A program made the translations under genes and the position numbers. Shown one piece after another: positions 34,674 to 43,373 of a stretch of DNA of 64,000 bases. The DNA is from Mycolicibacterium porcinum. Its GTDB lineage: Bacteria > Actinomycetota > Actinomycetes > Mycobacteriales > Mycobacteriaceae. Numbering within the stretch: position 1 is the stretch's first letter; each line of letters opens with the position of its first letter. Below the pieces are notes generated by a model. The model made no database searches and was not told the origin of the DNA. It saw nothing but the letters and a program-made list of their open reading frames with translations. The stretch is taken from positions 1 to 64,000 of the forward strand of contig MVIG01000031.1 in assembly GCA_002086835.1 (NCBI GenBank), read 5' to 3'.

Positions 34674-35917
34674 CGTTGACCGATGACACCACCACGGCAC
34701 AGAACAGTAGGCATGGCGACCCAATCGAGGTCGCGCGCGAGCTGACGCGAAAGTGGCAAACTACCGTCGTCGAGCGCGACAAGGCAGGTGGTTCGGCAAC
34801 AGAAGAGCGTGAGGATCTACGCGCCAGTGGGCTGCTCTCGGTGACCGTTCCCCGGCACCTGGGCGGTTGGGGAGCCGACTGGCCTACCGCCCTGGAAGTG
34901 GTGCGCGAGATCGCCAAGGTCGACGGATCCCTTGGGCACTTGTTCGGATACCACCTCAGCACCCCAGCCGTTATCGATCTGTGGGGTTCACCCGAGCAAA
35001 AGGAACGCCTGCTTCGTCAACTGGCCGAAAACAATTGGTGGACCGGAAACGCCTCCAGCGAGAACAACAGCCACATCCTGGATTGGAAGGTGACGGCCAC
35101 CCCGGCCGATGACGGCGGGTACTTTTTCAACGGCATTAAGCACTTCAGCAGTGGCGCCAAGGGCTCAGATCTGCTCTTGGTGTTCGGTGTGATACCGGAG
35201 GGTTTCCCACAGCAAGGTGCCATCGTAGCGGCGGCCATTCCCACCACCAGAGAAGGCGTTCAGCCAAACGATGACTGGCAGGCGCTGGGGATGCGGCGCA
35301 CCGACAGCGGCACCACCGAATTCCACAATGTTGCGGTCCGTCCCGACGAGGTGCTCGGCAAACCCAATGCCATCCTCGAGGCGTTCCTGGCGTCCGGGCG
35401 CGGAAGCCTGTTCGGCCCGATCGTGCAGTTGGTGTTCTCCTCGGTTTACCTAGGGATCGCGCGCGGAGCGCTCGAGACAGCCCGCGAGTACACCCGAACG
35501 CAGGCACGTCCTTGGACGCCGGCCGGGGTCACTCAAGCCGTCGAAGATCCGTACACCATTCGCAGCTACGGCGAATTCGGCATCCAACTACAAGCCGCCG
35601 ATGCTGCAGCCCGCGAGGCCGCACAACTCCTACAGGCCGCGTGGGACAAAGGTGACGCATTAACTTCGCAGGAACGCGGCGAACTCATGGTGCAGATTTC
35701 TGGAGTCAAAGCCATAGCCACCCAAGCGGCCCTGGACGTGACCAGCCGTATTTTCGAGGTCATCGGTGCCCGCGGCACCCACCCCAAATACGGATTCGAC
35801 CGGTTCTGGCGCAACATCCGCACCCACACGCTGCACGATCCTGTCTCCTACAAAATCGCTGAAGTCGGAAACTACGTCCTCAACCAACGCTATCCGATAC
35901 CCGGCTTCACTTCCTGA
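34670..35917 (+). CDS. dszC: Dibenzothiophene monooxygenase DszC
   Basis: A 415-residue flavin-dependent monooxygenase of the acyl-CoA dehydrogenase fold, which oxidises dibenzothiophene to the sulfoxide and sulfone. Matching blocks to IGTS8 DszC are AGGSATEEREDLRASGLLSV, WTGNASSENNSHILDWKV, KHFSSGAKGSDLLLVFGV, EYTRTQARPWTPAGV and the C-terminal RFWRNIRTHTLHDPVSYKI...RYPIPGFTS. Start at 34670 gives the ATGA overlap with dszB; an earlier in-frame ATG at 34622 lies inside dszB and is unlikely. Last gene of the operon. Confidence 0.94.
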   Translation: MTLTDDTTTAQNSRHGDPIEVARELTRKWQTTVVERDKAGGSATEEREDLRASGLLSVTVPRHLGGWGADWPTALEVVREIAKVDGSLGHLFGYHLSTPAVIDLWGSPEQKERLLRQLAENNWWTGNASSENNSHILDWKVTATPADDGGYFFNGIKHFSSGAKGSDLLLVFGVIPEGFPQQGAIVAAAIPTTREGVQPNDDWQALGMRRTDSGTTEFHNVAVRPDEVLGKPNAILEAFLASGRGSLFGPIVQLVFSSVYLGIARGALETAREYTRTQARPWTPAGVTQAVEDPYTIRSYGEFGIQLQAADAAAREAAQLLQAAWDKGDALTSQERGELMVQISGVKAIATQAALDVTSRIFEVIGARGTHPKYGFDRFWRNIRTHTLHDPVSYKIAEVGNYVLNQRYPIPGFTS

Positions 35918-35918
35918 C

Positions 35919-35938
35919 CCCGGCGTCGCGCTGCCGGG
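35919..35938 (+). terminator. Possible dsz operon terminator hairpin
   Basis: CCCGGC and GCCGGG flank an 8-base loop directly after the dszC stop. No U tract follows, as is common in mycobacterial intrinsic terminators. Bases 35939-36097 hold no gene. Confidence 0.4.
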
Positions 35939-36097
35939 CACGCGTGAATTCGTCAGATCGGCGGGTCCGTCTTACCCAGTGGTGGCCGACGGTCCCGCCG
36001 TTTTGGGTGCAACAATGCGGTCGTTGGGTGACGGTGTGACCCAACCGGATGCGGCTGGCCAAGCGACGGAACGTGGTTCAGAGCAGTCTCATTAGCG

Positions 36098-36766
36098 CTA
36101 TTGGTTCGGACTCGACGCCTCGACCCAAGCCGGTTGATCGCCGGTTTGCGCGGCAATGAAGCCTTCGACGATGCGGGTGCAATCTTGGTGGGTGATGACG
36201 CGTAGACCGGTCATTCGGGCAAAGACCAGAGGGCCAACAAGTTGACAGAGTGCGAGTTCAATGTCGAGTTCGCCGAGTTGATCGACGCTTTCGGGGCTGT
36301 ACAGGATTTCGTCGAACGGCCGTCGGTATTGTTCGATCACACGCATCCGCAGAGTGCCGGCACCGGCGTGTTGCACAGTGTTTGGTTCGTGAGTCTCGGC
36401 GGGGCCCAACGCGGCCCAGGCCAGGGTGGTGACTTGTACGGGCGCTTCGGCGAACAGGTCGGCTTGGCGGGAGAGCAGTTCGATGAGCCGCTCACGGAGG
36501 GTGCCGCTGGTCGGGGCGGGCGGGATGACTTGGGGCAGAAGGCGTTCGAAGGTGGCCGCGAGCAGTTGCGAGGAACTGTTGAAATGGCGGTAGAGGGTGG
36601 TGCGGGCGACCTTGGAGGCTTTGGTGACCGCGTCGATGGTGACGGCTTCGATCCCACCGGTTTTGAGCAGGTTGGCCGCGGCGTCGAGCAGTCGGGTGCG
36701 TGATCGGGTGCGGCGCGGGTCGACGTCGTCCTCGTCGTCGGGTGTCTCCGCGGGCTGCGTCCCCAC
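36098..36766 (-). CDS. TetR-family regulator, left of the thioesterase gene
   Basis: A 222-residue TetR-type repressor. The DNA-binding domain is at about 20-65 (LLDAAANLLKTGGIEAVTIDAVTKASKVARTTLYRHFNSSSQLLAATFERL); a helical ligand domain follows with VTTLAWAALGPAETHEPNT. GTG 36766 is chosen because AGGAGG ends 4 bases upstream, although an in-frame ATG exists at 36811. It diverges from the thioesterase gene across an operator-like region at 36822-36855. Inducer unknown. Confidence 0.75.
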   Translation of the reverse strand: MGTQPAETPDDEDDVDPRRTRSRTRLLDAAANLLKTGGIEAVTIDAVTKASKVARTTLYRHFNSSSQLLAATFERLLPQVIPPAPTSGTLRERLIELLSRQADLFAEAPVQVTTLAWAALGPAETHEPNTVQHAGAGTLRMRVIEQYRRPFDEILYSPESVDQLGELDIELALCQLVGPLVFARMTGLRVITHQDCTRIVEGFIAAQTGDQPAWVEASSPNQ

Positions 36767-36821
36767 CTGACCTCCTGATGTGTTCCGATTGCCGGTGCGT
36801 TGCCCCCGCACTCCCGGTTAT

Positions 36822-36855
36822 GGTACCGATAGTAGCGCAGCGAAACTGCTAGTAC
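36822..36855. promoter_or_regulatory. Imperfect palindromic operator, TetR/thioesterase intergenic
   Basis: GGTACCGATAG and its partner CTGCTAGTACC are partly complementary and surround AGCGCAGCGAA. The CGATAGTA and AGTACC words also appear in the palindromes at 38043-38063 and 38616-38644, which suggests a shared regulator in this cargo module. Confidence 0.45.
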
Positions 36856-36911
36856 CGGCGGTCCCGGGTCGGGACGCGGTGGCGGGGCTGCCCGGGTGCG
36901 AGGAGGCCGTG

Positions 36912-37424
36912 ATGGGTGTTGATCAGCCGCAGCGGTTGCCGTCGCACACGCCGACCTGCATGGGCTGCGGGTCGGACAATCCGCACGGTTTGCAGCTGGA
37001 GGTGTTTCGGTGCGGCGATGAGGTGTTCGCTGATCTGGTGTTCGATGAGCGCCATATCGGTGCGCCGGGGCTGGCGCACGGTGGCGCGATCGCCGCGGCC
37101 TGTGATGACGTGCTGGGTTTTTCGTTGTGGATCGCGGCCACCCCGGCGGTGACGCGCCGTTTGACGGTGGACTATCTGCAGCCGGTGCCGTTGGGATGTA
37201 CGCATCGGCTGACCGCGCGGATCGCCTCCCGCGAGGGCCGGGCGTTGCATGTGGACGGGGTGGGGGTCGGTGTGGACGGTGTCACCCGGTTCACCGCCTC
37301 GGCGGTGTTCATCACGGTGGATGCGGCCCATTTCGCCGCCCACGGTGACATCAGCGGTTTCGGGGAGTTGTTCGCCGAGCTGACCCGCTACGGTGGCGCC
37401 GGCCCCGACGCGGGGTCGCGGTGA
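36912..37424 (+). CDS. PaaI-type hotdog thioesterase
   Basis: A 170-residue single-hotdog protein. MGCGSDNPHGLQLEVF is the N-terminal strand pair of the PaaI/YbgC-like group, and APGLAHGGAIAAACDDVLGFSLW carries the HGG catalytic helix; SAVFITVDAAHF ends the core. Start ATG 36912 follows AGGAGG by 5 bases. The stop overlaps the next TetR gene by four bases (GTGA). Hydrolyses some acyl-CoA or aryl-CoA; substrate unknown. Confidence 0.75.
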   Translation: MGVDQPQRLPSHTPTCMGCGSDNPHGLQLEVFRCGDEVFADLVFDERHIGAPGLAHGGAIAAACDDVLGFSLWIAATPAVTRRLTVDYLQPVPLGCTHRLTARIASREGRALHVDGVGVGVDGVTRFTASAVFITVDAAHFAAHGDISGFGELFAELTRYGGAGPDAGSR

Positions 37425-38044
37425 GTGCGCCCACCGCCGCACCCCGGGACCGGGTGCGGCACCCGCGCCGGCCGGCGGACTCGGTGTTGGTGCGTCGCGA
37501 GGCGATCCTGGATGCCGCGTGGGCGGTAGCCTCAGCACAAGGTTTTGACGGTGTGCAGATGCGTGCGGTGGCCGCGCAGGCCGGCATTGCCGCCAGCTCC
37601 CTGTATCGGCATTTCCGATCCAAAAGCCATCTGCTGGTGACGGTGCTGGCCCGCGAATTCGAACGTCTCGACACCGAATTCGATTGCACTACCGGTGAAC
37701 TGGCGCCGCAGGCCCGGCTGGGGCGGTTGACCACCCACCTGCACATGGCCTGGCAGGCCAACCCGCACCTGACCGAGGCGATGGTGCGTGCGTTCGTCGT
37801 GGCCGACTCCGAGGCCGCCGGCGCGATCGAGCACGCTGTCGCGGTGATCGAGGACATGCTGGCCCGCGCCCTGGGCGGGCCCACACCCAGCGCGCATGAC
37901 CGTGACGTGGCCAGCCTGATCGCCGACGTGTGGCTGGCCAACCTGATCGCCGTCATCGGCGGCCGGATCGATGCGGACCTGGCCCGCGAGCGCATCGACC
38001 GCACAACCCGACAGCTGGTGCACGGCACCGACACCACCACTTAG
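37421..38044 (+). CDS. TetR-family regulator (KstR-like)
   Basis: A 207-residue TetR-type regulator from GTG 37421. HTH: REAILDAAWAVASAQGFDGVQMRAVAAQAGIAASSLYRHFRSKSHLL (about 26-72). The ligand domain includes HMAWQANPHLTEAMVRAFVVADSEAAGAIEH, as in KstR-type sterol/acyl-CoA sensors, but assignment to KstR is not secure. Translationally coupled to the thioesterase. The strong palindrome at 38043-38063 overlaps its stop codon; it may bind there. Confidence 0.75.
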   Translation: MSAPTAAPRDRVRHPRRPADSVLVRREAILDAAWAVASAQGFDGVQMRAVAAQAGIAASSLYRHFRSKSHLLVTVLAREFERLDTEFDCTTGELAPQARLGRLTTHLHMAWQANPHLTEAMVRAFVVADSEAAGAIEHAVAVIEDMLARALGGPTPSAHDRDVASLIADVWLANLIAVIGGRIDADLARERIDRTTRQLVHGTDTTT

Positions 38045-38063
38045 CGATACTAGTAGTATCGCT
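38043..38063. promoter_or_regulatory. Strong TetR-type palindrome upstream of the DUF6188 gene
   Basis: Arms AGCGATACT and AGTATCGCT are a perfect 9-bp inverted repeat around the centre AGT. It lies 55 bases before the DUF6188 start and at the end of the TetR gene. Arm CGATACT is shared with the mmpL operator. Confidence 0.7.
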
Positions 38064-38118
38064 GCGCTACTCCCAGTACCATAAAGCGACACAATGACGT
38101 GTCGAAAGGGACCCGGGC

Positions 38119-38544
38119 ATGCATACCCCCTGGATCGAGCGGTGCACCGTTCAGCGTGTCTCGTTGCGCGACGGATTGGTGCTCGACCTCGACGATTACA
38201 ACGAATTGGTGATCGCCACCCCGATCCGGCTGACCCTGCCGCCGATCGGTTCGTCTTATCCCGAAGAGCAGGTCCTCATCGACCCGGGCAACGTCTCGGT
38301 CCAGCAGCGTCCGTTGCTGGACCTGGCCGGCGCGGTGTGCACGGGCGCGTGGTGCGACGAGGGCGGCGGGTTGCACCTGGGTTTTTCCCGCGGGCATCGC
38401 ATCGATGTCGCCCCCCAGGAGGCCGCGACCTCCTGGGAGCTCTACGGCAAACGCCACGGCTACATGGCATGCCTGCCCCGCGGGCGGGTGCGGGTGGTGC
38501 GCCACGACCTGCCCGACGACGAATCTGAGGACACCGCAAGTTAA
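38119..38544 (+). CDS. DUF6188-family protein
   Basis: A 141-residue protein. VQRVSLRDGLVLDLDDYNELVIATPIRLTLPP and SWELYGKRHGYMACLPRGRVRVVRHD match the DUF6188 family found in mycobacteria, often near lipid or transport genes. The fold and function are not known. The gene has a palindromic operator before and after it (38043-38063 and 38616-38644) and precedes mmpL. Confidence 0.65.
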   Translation: MHTPWIERCTVQRVSLRDGLVLDLDDYNELVIATPIRLTLPPIGSSYPEEQVLIDPGNVSVQQRPLLDLAGAVCTGAWCDEGGGLHLGFSRGHRIDVAPQEAATSWELYGKRHGYMACLPRGRVRVVRHDLPDDESEDTAS

Positions 38545-38615
38545 TTCACCCCCACCGCGCCCAGCCCCAACCATGGCCCGAAAGGTCGGCGCGGCCCTTC
38601 CGATCCTCGTGTGGG

Positions 38616-38644
38616 ACTATTAGTATCGTAGCGATACCGATAGT
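38616..38644. promoter_or_regulatory. Operator of the mmpL gene
   Basis: A 29-bp imperfect palindrome: ACTATTAGTATCG on the left and CGATACCGATAGT on the right, with centre TAG; 11 of 13 arm positions pair. The inner 15 bp, GTATCG-TAG-CGATAC, are perfect. It sits 24 bases before the mmpL start codon. Confidence 0.65.
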
Positions 38645-38667
38645 TTCGTTTCTTGGGAGGCGTGGGG

Positions 38668-41600
38668 ATGGGCGATCGAACCGGAGATGCTGGGCCTTCC
38701 CGTGGCCGGCGCGGCGTCGATCTGTCCGGATCTTCGGAATACAGCGCCCGGCTGGGTCGGCTCGCGGCGTTCACGGTGGGCCACAAGGCATTAGTGATCG
38801 GTGGATGGATCGCGGCCGCGGTGGTGCTGGCGCTGCTGTTCCCGCAGTTGGAGACGGTGGTGCGCCAACAATCGGTCGATCTGATCCCGCGTGATGTGCC
38901 CTCGTTTCAGACCGTGGACCGCATGAGTGAGGCGTTCGGTGAGCAGGGGTCCAAGACGATGCTGTTCGTCGCGATGCAAGACCCGGCCGGTCTGACCCCC
39001 GATAATCAGCTGCGCTATCAGGATCTGGTAGGGCGGTTGCGCGCCGATCACGACCATGTCCTGCTGGTCCAGGATCTGCTGGCCGACCCGGTCACCAGAA
39101 CCCAGGCGGTCAGCGGTGACGGCAAGGCCTGGTATCTGCCGGTCGGGGTGGCCGGCACGCTCGGTGATCCCACCGCGGCCGAATCCGTGCAAGCCGTGCG
39201 CGATCTCACCGACACGGCATTCGCCAACACGTCCACCACGGCCTATGTGACAGGGCCACCGGCCACGTTCGCCGATCAGATCGCCTCAGCCGAGCACGAC
39301 CTGGTGTTCATCTCGATCGCCACCGCCGGGCTGATCGCGCTGATCCTGCTGATCGTGTACCGGTCGGTGTTCACCGCGCTGCTGCCGCTGCTGGTGATCG
39401 GGATCAGCCTGGCCGTCGGGCGTGGGGTGCTCTCTGCACTCGGGGAAATCGGCATGCCGGTCTCGCAGTTCACCGTGGCGTTCATGACCGCGATCCTGCT
39501 GGGCGCCGGCACCGACTACACCGTGTTTCTGATCAGCCGCTACCACGAACAACGCCGCGCCCAGGTGCCCGCCGAGCAGGCGGTCATCGCGGCCACCGCC
39601 AGCATCGGCCGAGTCATCCTGGCCTCGGCCGGCACCGTGGCCCTGGCCTTTCTGGCCATGGTGTTCGCCACCTTGAGTGTGTTCGCCGGACTCGGCCCGG
39701 CCTGCGCGGTCGCCGTGGCAGTCGGATTCGCCGCCACCGTGACCCTGCTGCCCCCGGTGCTGGCGCTGGCGGCCACCCGCGGCATCGGCGAACCCAAACC
39801 CGACCGCACCCGACGCTACTGGAACAGCGTGGCCGTGGCCGTGGTGCGCCGCCCGGTGCCGCTGCTGGTCATCAGCCTGACCATCCTGGTGGCACTGTCG
39901 GCGGCCGCGGCGACCATGACCATCAGCTATGACGACCGCCAAGGACAGCCCGCCACTACCGCCAGCAACCAGGGCTATCAGCTGCTGGACCGCCATTTCC
40001 CTAAAGACGTCGTCATCACCGAATTCCTCGTCGTGGAAAACCCGACCGACATGCGCACCGGCAAAGGCCTGGCCGACCTCGACGAGATGGCCTCACGCAT
40101 CGCCCAAATCCCGGCCGTGACACGTGTTTCCGGGATCACCAGACCGGCCGGGCAACGCCTCGACCAAGCCCAACTGTCCTGGCAGAACGGACAAATCGGC
40201 GACAAGATGGCCGACTCGGTCGCCCAGGGCAACGACCGGCGCACCGACCTGGACAAGCTCACCCACGGCGCCGACCAACTCGCCGGCGGCCTGGCCCAAC
40301 TCGACACCACCGTGCGCACCGCGCTCACCCCCCTGGGCGGTGTACTCACCCAAGCCGGCGCCGCCGGTGAGAGCATGCAGCGCTTCGGCCCGCTGCTGCA
40401 ACAACTCTCAGCCACCGCACCCGAGGTCGACACCGCCATCCAAGCCGGCCCCGGCATCCGACCCCTGGCCGAACGCGCCCAGAACGCTATCGCCGCCCTC
40501 GACCCGCTCGTCACCGCACTCAACACCTCACCGTGGTGTATGACCACCCCGCAATGCGCCCAGATCCGCGACCAGGTCAGTATCCTGACCACCCTGCGCG
40601 ACGACGGATTCTTCACCCAGCTCGCCACCCTGGGCGACCAGTACAACCCGGCCACCAACGCCACCGTCACCGGCACCCTCACCGAAGTTCAACACACCGT
40701 GGCCACCATGAACAACGCCTTCAAAACCCTCGGCAACCCCGAGAACCTGGCCGCTGACATCGGCCGACTCCAACACGGCATCAGCCAACTGGCCTCCGGC
40801 GCACGCGCCCTGGCCACCGGCGTGCACACCCTGGCCGACAGCAACATCCAAATGCTGTCCGGGATGAGTCAAATCGCGGCCCAACTGCAAAACTCCGCCC
40901 GCGCCACCGCCGGATCCGATGCCGCCACCGGCTTCTACCTGCCCCCCGAAGCCTTCGACAACCGCCAATTCGCCGACGTCGCCAAACATTTCCTCTCACC
41001 CGACGGCAAAACCGCCCGCTTCGCCATCGACACCAGCACGGACCCCTACAGCGGCGAGGCGATGAACCTGGCCCGCCAGATCACAGACGTCGCCAACACC
41101 GCCCGACCCAACACCTCCCTGGCCCAAGCCACCGTCTCGGTTGCCGGATTCCCCGCCGTCAACTCCGACATCCAACGCCTACTCTCATCCGACTTCACCC
41201 AGCTGGCCATCGCCACCCTGGTCATCGTCGGACTCATCCTCATCGCCCTGCTACGCGCCCTGATCGCCCCGCTATATCTGCTGGGCACCGTCGTGCTGAA
41301 CTACCTGGCCTCACTAGGCATCGGAGTCATCGTCTTCCAATGGATCCTCGGCCACGAAATCGCTTGGCCCGTACCACTATTAGCGTTCATCATCCTCGTC
41401 GCCGTCGGCGCCGACTACAACATGCTGCTCGTATCACGACTACGCGAAGAATCCACCCACAACATCCGCGTCGGCGTCCTGCGCACCGTAGCCACCACCG
41501 GCTCAGTCATCACCTCCGCCGGCCTGATCTTCGCTGCCAGCATGTTCGGCCTGATGATCGGATCGGTAGCCATCATGATCCAAACCGGACTCATCATCGG

Positions 41601-41895
41601 CTGCGGACTACTGCTGGACACGTTCCTCGTACGCACCCTCACCGTCCCAGCCATCGCCACCCTGCTCCGCCAAGCCAGCTGGTGGCCACACATGAACCGT
41701 CACCCCGCATCGATGCCAGCTAAGCATCTCACCGGTGTGGGCGCGCTGAGCGCAACACGCGGACCGCACCTCCAGATATCGGCGAAGTGGGGTGGCGTCT
41801 CACCTGGGGGCGACCATGTACGAAGAATGGATGTGGGGACCGATAGTGGAAACGGGAAAGCAGCTGACCCAGAATCGCTCACATCCGACAACTGA
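38668..41895 (+). CDS. MmpL/RND-family membrane exporter
   Basis: A 1075-residue RND transporter with about 12 predicted helices and two large extracytoplasmic loops. Proton-relay signatures of MmpL proteins are present twice: GAGTDYTVFLISRYHEQ near 281-297 and VAVGADYNMLLVSRLREE near 912-929. The start ATG 38668 has GGGAGG nine bases before it. A second extracellular region is long, helical and Ala/Gln-rich (about 480-740). It is probably a proton-driven exporter for lipids or other hydrophobic compounds. The stop overlaps the next TetR gene (TGATG). It is cargo, not AICE core; substrate unknown. Confidence 0.85.
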   Translation: MGDRTGDAGPSRGRRGVDLSGSSEYSARLGRLAAFTVGHKALVIGGWIAAAVVLALLFPQLETVVRQQSVDLIPRDVPSFQTVDRMSEAFGEQGSKTMLFVAMQDPAGLTPDNQLRYQDLVGRLRADHDHVLLVQDLLADPVTRTQAVSGDGKAWYLPVGVAGTLGDPTAAESVQAVRDLTDTAFANTSTTAYVTGPPATFADQIASAEHDLVFISIATAGLIALILLIVYRSVFTALLPLLVIGISLAVGRGVLSALGEIGMPVSQFTVAFMTAILLGAGTDYTVFLISRYHEQRRAQVPAEQAVIAATASIGRVILASAGTVALAFLAMVFATLSVFAGLGPACAVAVAVGFAATVTLLPPVLALAATRGIGEPKPDRTRRYWNSVAVAVVRRPVPLLVISLTILVALSAAAATMTISYDDRQGQPATTASNQGYQLLDRHFPKDVVITEFLVVENPTDMRTGKGLADLDEMASRIAQIPAVTRVSGITRPAGQRLDQAQLSWQNGQIGDKMADSVAQGNDRRTDLDKLTHGADQLAGGLAQLDTTVRTALTPLGGVLTQAGAAGESMQRFGPLLQQLSATAPEVDTAIQAGPGIRPLAERAQNAIAALDPLVTALNTSPWCMTTPQCAQIRDQVSILTTLRDDGFFTQLATLGDQYNPATNATVTGTLTEVQHTVATMNNAFKTLGNPENLAADIGRLQHGISQLASGARALATGVHTLADSNIQMLSGMSQIAAQLQNSARATAGSDAATGFYLPPEAFDNRQFADVAKHFLSPDGKTARFAIDTSTDPYSGEAMNLARQITDVANTARPNTSLAQATVSVAGFPAVNSDIQRLLSSDFTQLAIATLVIVGLILIALLRALIAPLYLLGTVVLNYLASLGIGVIVFQWILGHEIAWPVPLLAFIILVAVGADYNMLLVSRLREESTHNIRVGVLRTVATTGSVITSAGLIFAASMFGLMIGSVAIMIQTGLIIGCGLLLDTFLVRTLTVPAIATLLRQASWWPHMNRHPASMPAKHLTGVGALSATRGPHLQISAKWGGVSPGGDHVRRMDVGTDSGNGKAADPESLTSDN

Positions 41896-42491
41896 TGACC
41901 GCGACAACCAACCCGGACGTAGAACCTACTTCGTGGTCACCCAGAGAGACAGAGCTGCTGCGAGTAGCATTGGGTATCCTGCAGGATCGTGGGTACCACG
42001 GCCTAACAGTGGAGGCTGTCGCGGGCGCTGCTCATGCCAGTAAAGCCACCATCTACCGGCGCTGGCCCTCGAAATCTGAACTGATCCTAGCGGCCGTCAT
42101 CGAAGGCACCCGTCAGAGCGCTGTTGCACCCAACACTGGCACCCTGCGCGGCGACTTGTTGTGTCTCGGCCAGATCATCTACAAACAGTGCCGAGACCAC
42201 GCCAGCACCATCCGGGCAGTGCTTGTCGAGATATCCCGTGATCGCGCGCTCAACAACGTTATGCAAGACCGGTTTCTTCATGAACAGAGAACCCTGGTCC
42301 GGCAGGTCCTACAGCAGGCGATCAGCCGCGGCGAGATCGGCGCGTCAACAATCAACGAAGAGCTCTGCGACCTGTTGCCAGGCTATCTGATCTTCCGATG
42401 CATCTTTTCCAACCGCCCGCCGACCCATCTCACCATCGAAACTCTGGTCGACAATGCAATCCTCCCGAAACTCATCTCAGCAACTGAATAG
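41895..42491 (+). CDS. TetR/AcrR-family regulator, coupled to mmpL
   Basis: A 198-residue TetR-type repressor. HTH: VALGILQDRGYHGLTVEAVAGAAHASKATIYRRWPSKSELILAAV (residues 23-67), of the AcrR C-terminal type (TetR_C_16-like, with RAVLVEISRDRALNNVMQDRFL). The overlap with mmpL (TGATG) shows co-translation, a design also seen in mycobacterial mmpS/mmpL operons. Confidence 0.8.
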   Translation: MTATTNPDVEPTSWSPRETELLRVALGILQDRGYHGLTVEAVAGAAHASKATIYRRWPSKSELILAAVIEGTRQSAVAPNTGTLRGDLLCLGQIIYKQCRDHASTIRAVLVEISRDRALNNVMQDRFLHEQRTLVRQVLQQAISRGEIGASTINEELCDLLPGYLIFRCIFSNRPPTHLTIETLVDNAILPKLISATE

Positions 42492-42671
42492 CTCCCGCGA
42501 CGTCGGAGCCACTGTTGTCAGGGAATGCGAGTTCCGCGCTGGAGCGGCCTAGGTGTTGCCTACACGCTTGATACCAGTAAAGAAAGTTCTCACATCGCAG
42601 GTCAGAGGGCTGTTTTGCGGCGATGGCCCGGTGGTTCGGCGGCGGACGGAGGGTGAAGCGTAGCGACCGGC

Positions 42672-42699
42672 GCGGACGGGAGCGCCAGCGGACGGGAGC
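42672..42699. repeat. 12-bp direct repeat in gene-poor stretch
   Basis: GCGGACGGGAGC occurs at 42672-42683 and 42688-42699, 16 bases apart, in the 42492-42823 interval. The interval otherwise consists of purine-rich GAGCGAAGCGAAGC-type words and holds no gene. Role unknown. Confidence 0.35.
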
Positions 42700-42823
42700 A
42701 GAGGGAGCGAAGCGAAGCCCGCAGGTAGCCGCCACATAGTGGTTGGAGATGGGTGGACGCTCAGTAAGTGCTGCTGCGGTGGAGATACTGCGACGTGATA
42801 CTGGGGCTCGTAAGCTGGCTGGC

Positions 42824-43360
42824 ATGAGCGGGGCGGTGGCGCAGCGTGCACGGCGGGAGGCCGAGACACGGCTGGCTGAGCAGCCGCGGCGGTTGGCGCA
42901 TGTGCGGGGTGTGGCCGCTGCGGCGGAACGGCTGAGTCAGCATTTCGCCGGCGAGGCGGCGGATTGTCTGGTGGCGGCGGCGTGGCTGCACGATATCGGG
43001 TATGCACCGTCGGTGCGCCGAACCGGTTTTCATCCGCTCGATGGCGCGGTGTTCGTCCGGTCGGCCGGTTTCGGGGAGCTGGTCGCGTCGTTGGTGGCGT
43101 TTCATACCGGCGCGCACCTGGAGGCATCCGAGCGTGGCGTCTCCGGTTTAGGGGCTTTCGTCCAACCGCCGCGCGATGTGATGGATGCGTTGACGTTTTG
43201 CGATTTGACGACCGGACCTGACGGCACGCCGGTATCAGCTGAGGACCGCCTGCGTGAGGTGTTGGCGCGTTATGGACCGCAGGATCCGGTGCACCGGGCG
43301 GTCGATGCTGGCCGCGAGGAGTTGCTGGCGGCGGTGGGTCGGGTGCGCGGCTGGCTGTAA
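42824..43360 (+). CDS. HD-domain hydrolase of the element core
   Basis: A 178-residue HD superfamily protein. His26 (RRLAHVRGV) and His56-Asp57 (AAWLHDIGY), and further His in HPLDGAVF and AFHTGAH, give a metal-binding HD site. Relatives are common beside NUDIX and Pra-type regulators in AICEs. Probably a nucleotide or phosphate-ester hydrolase; substrate unknown. Start ATG 42824 (MSGAVAQRARREAE) is preferred over the TTG/ATG upstream. Confidence 0.75.
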   Translation: MSGAVAQRARREAETRLAEQPRRLAHVRGVAAAAERLSQHFAGEAADCLVAAAWLHDIGYAPSVRRTGFHPLDGAVFVRSAGFGELVASLVAFHTGAHLEASERGVSGLGAFVQPPRDVMDALTFCDLTTGPDGTPVSAEDRLREVLARYGPQDPVHRAVDAGREELLAAVGRVRGWL

Positions 43361-43373
43361 CCCCTGCATGGGG

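Noticed and set aside
42600-42740. CRISPR-like repeats
   Set aside because: The purine-rich words are short, irregular and lack spacers of constant length.
32245-42823. A flavin reductase (dszD) in the dsz neighbourhood
   Set aside because: None found; the TetR, thioesterase, DUF6188 and MmpL genes are unrelated to flavin reduction, so it must be supplied from elsewhere in the genome.
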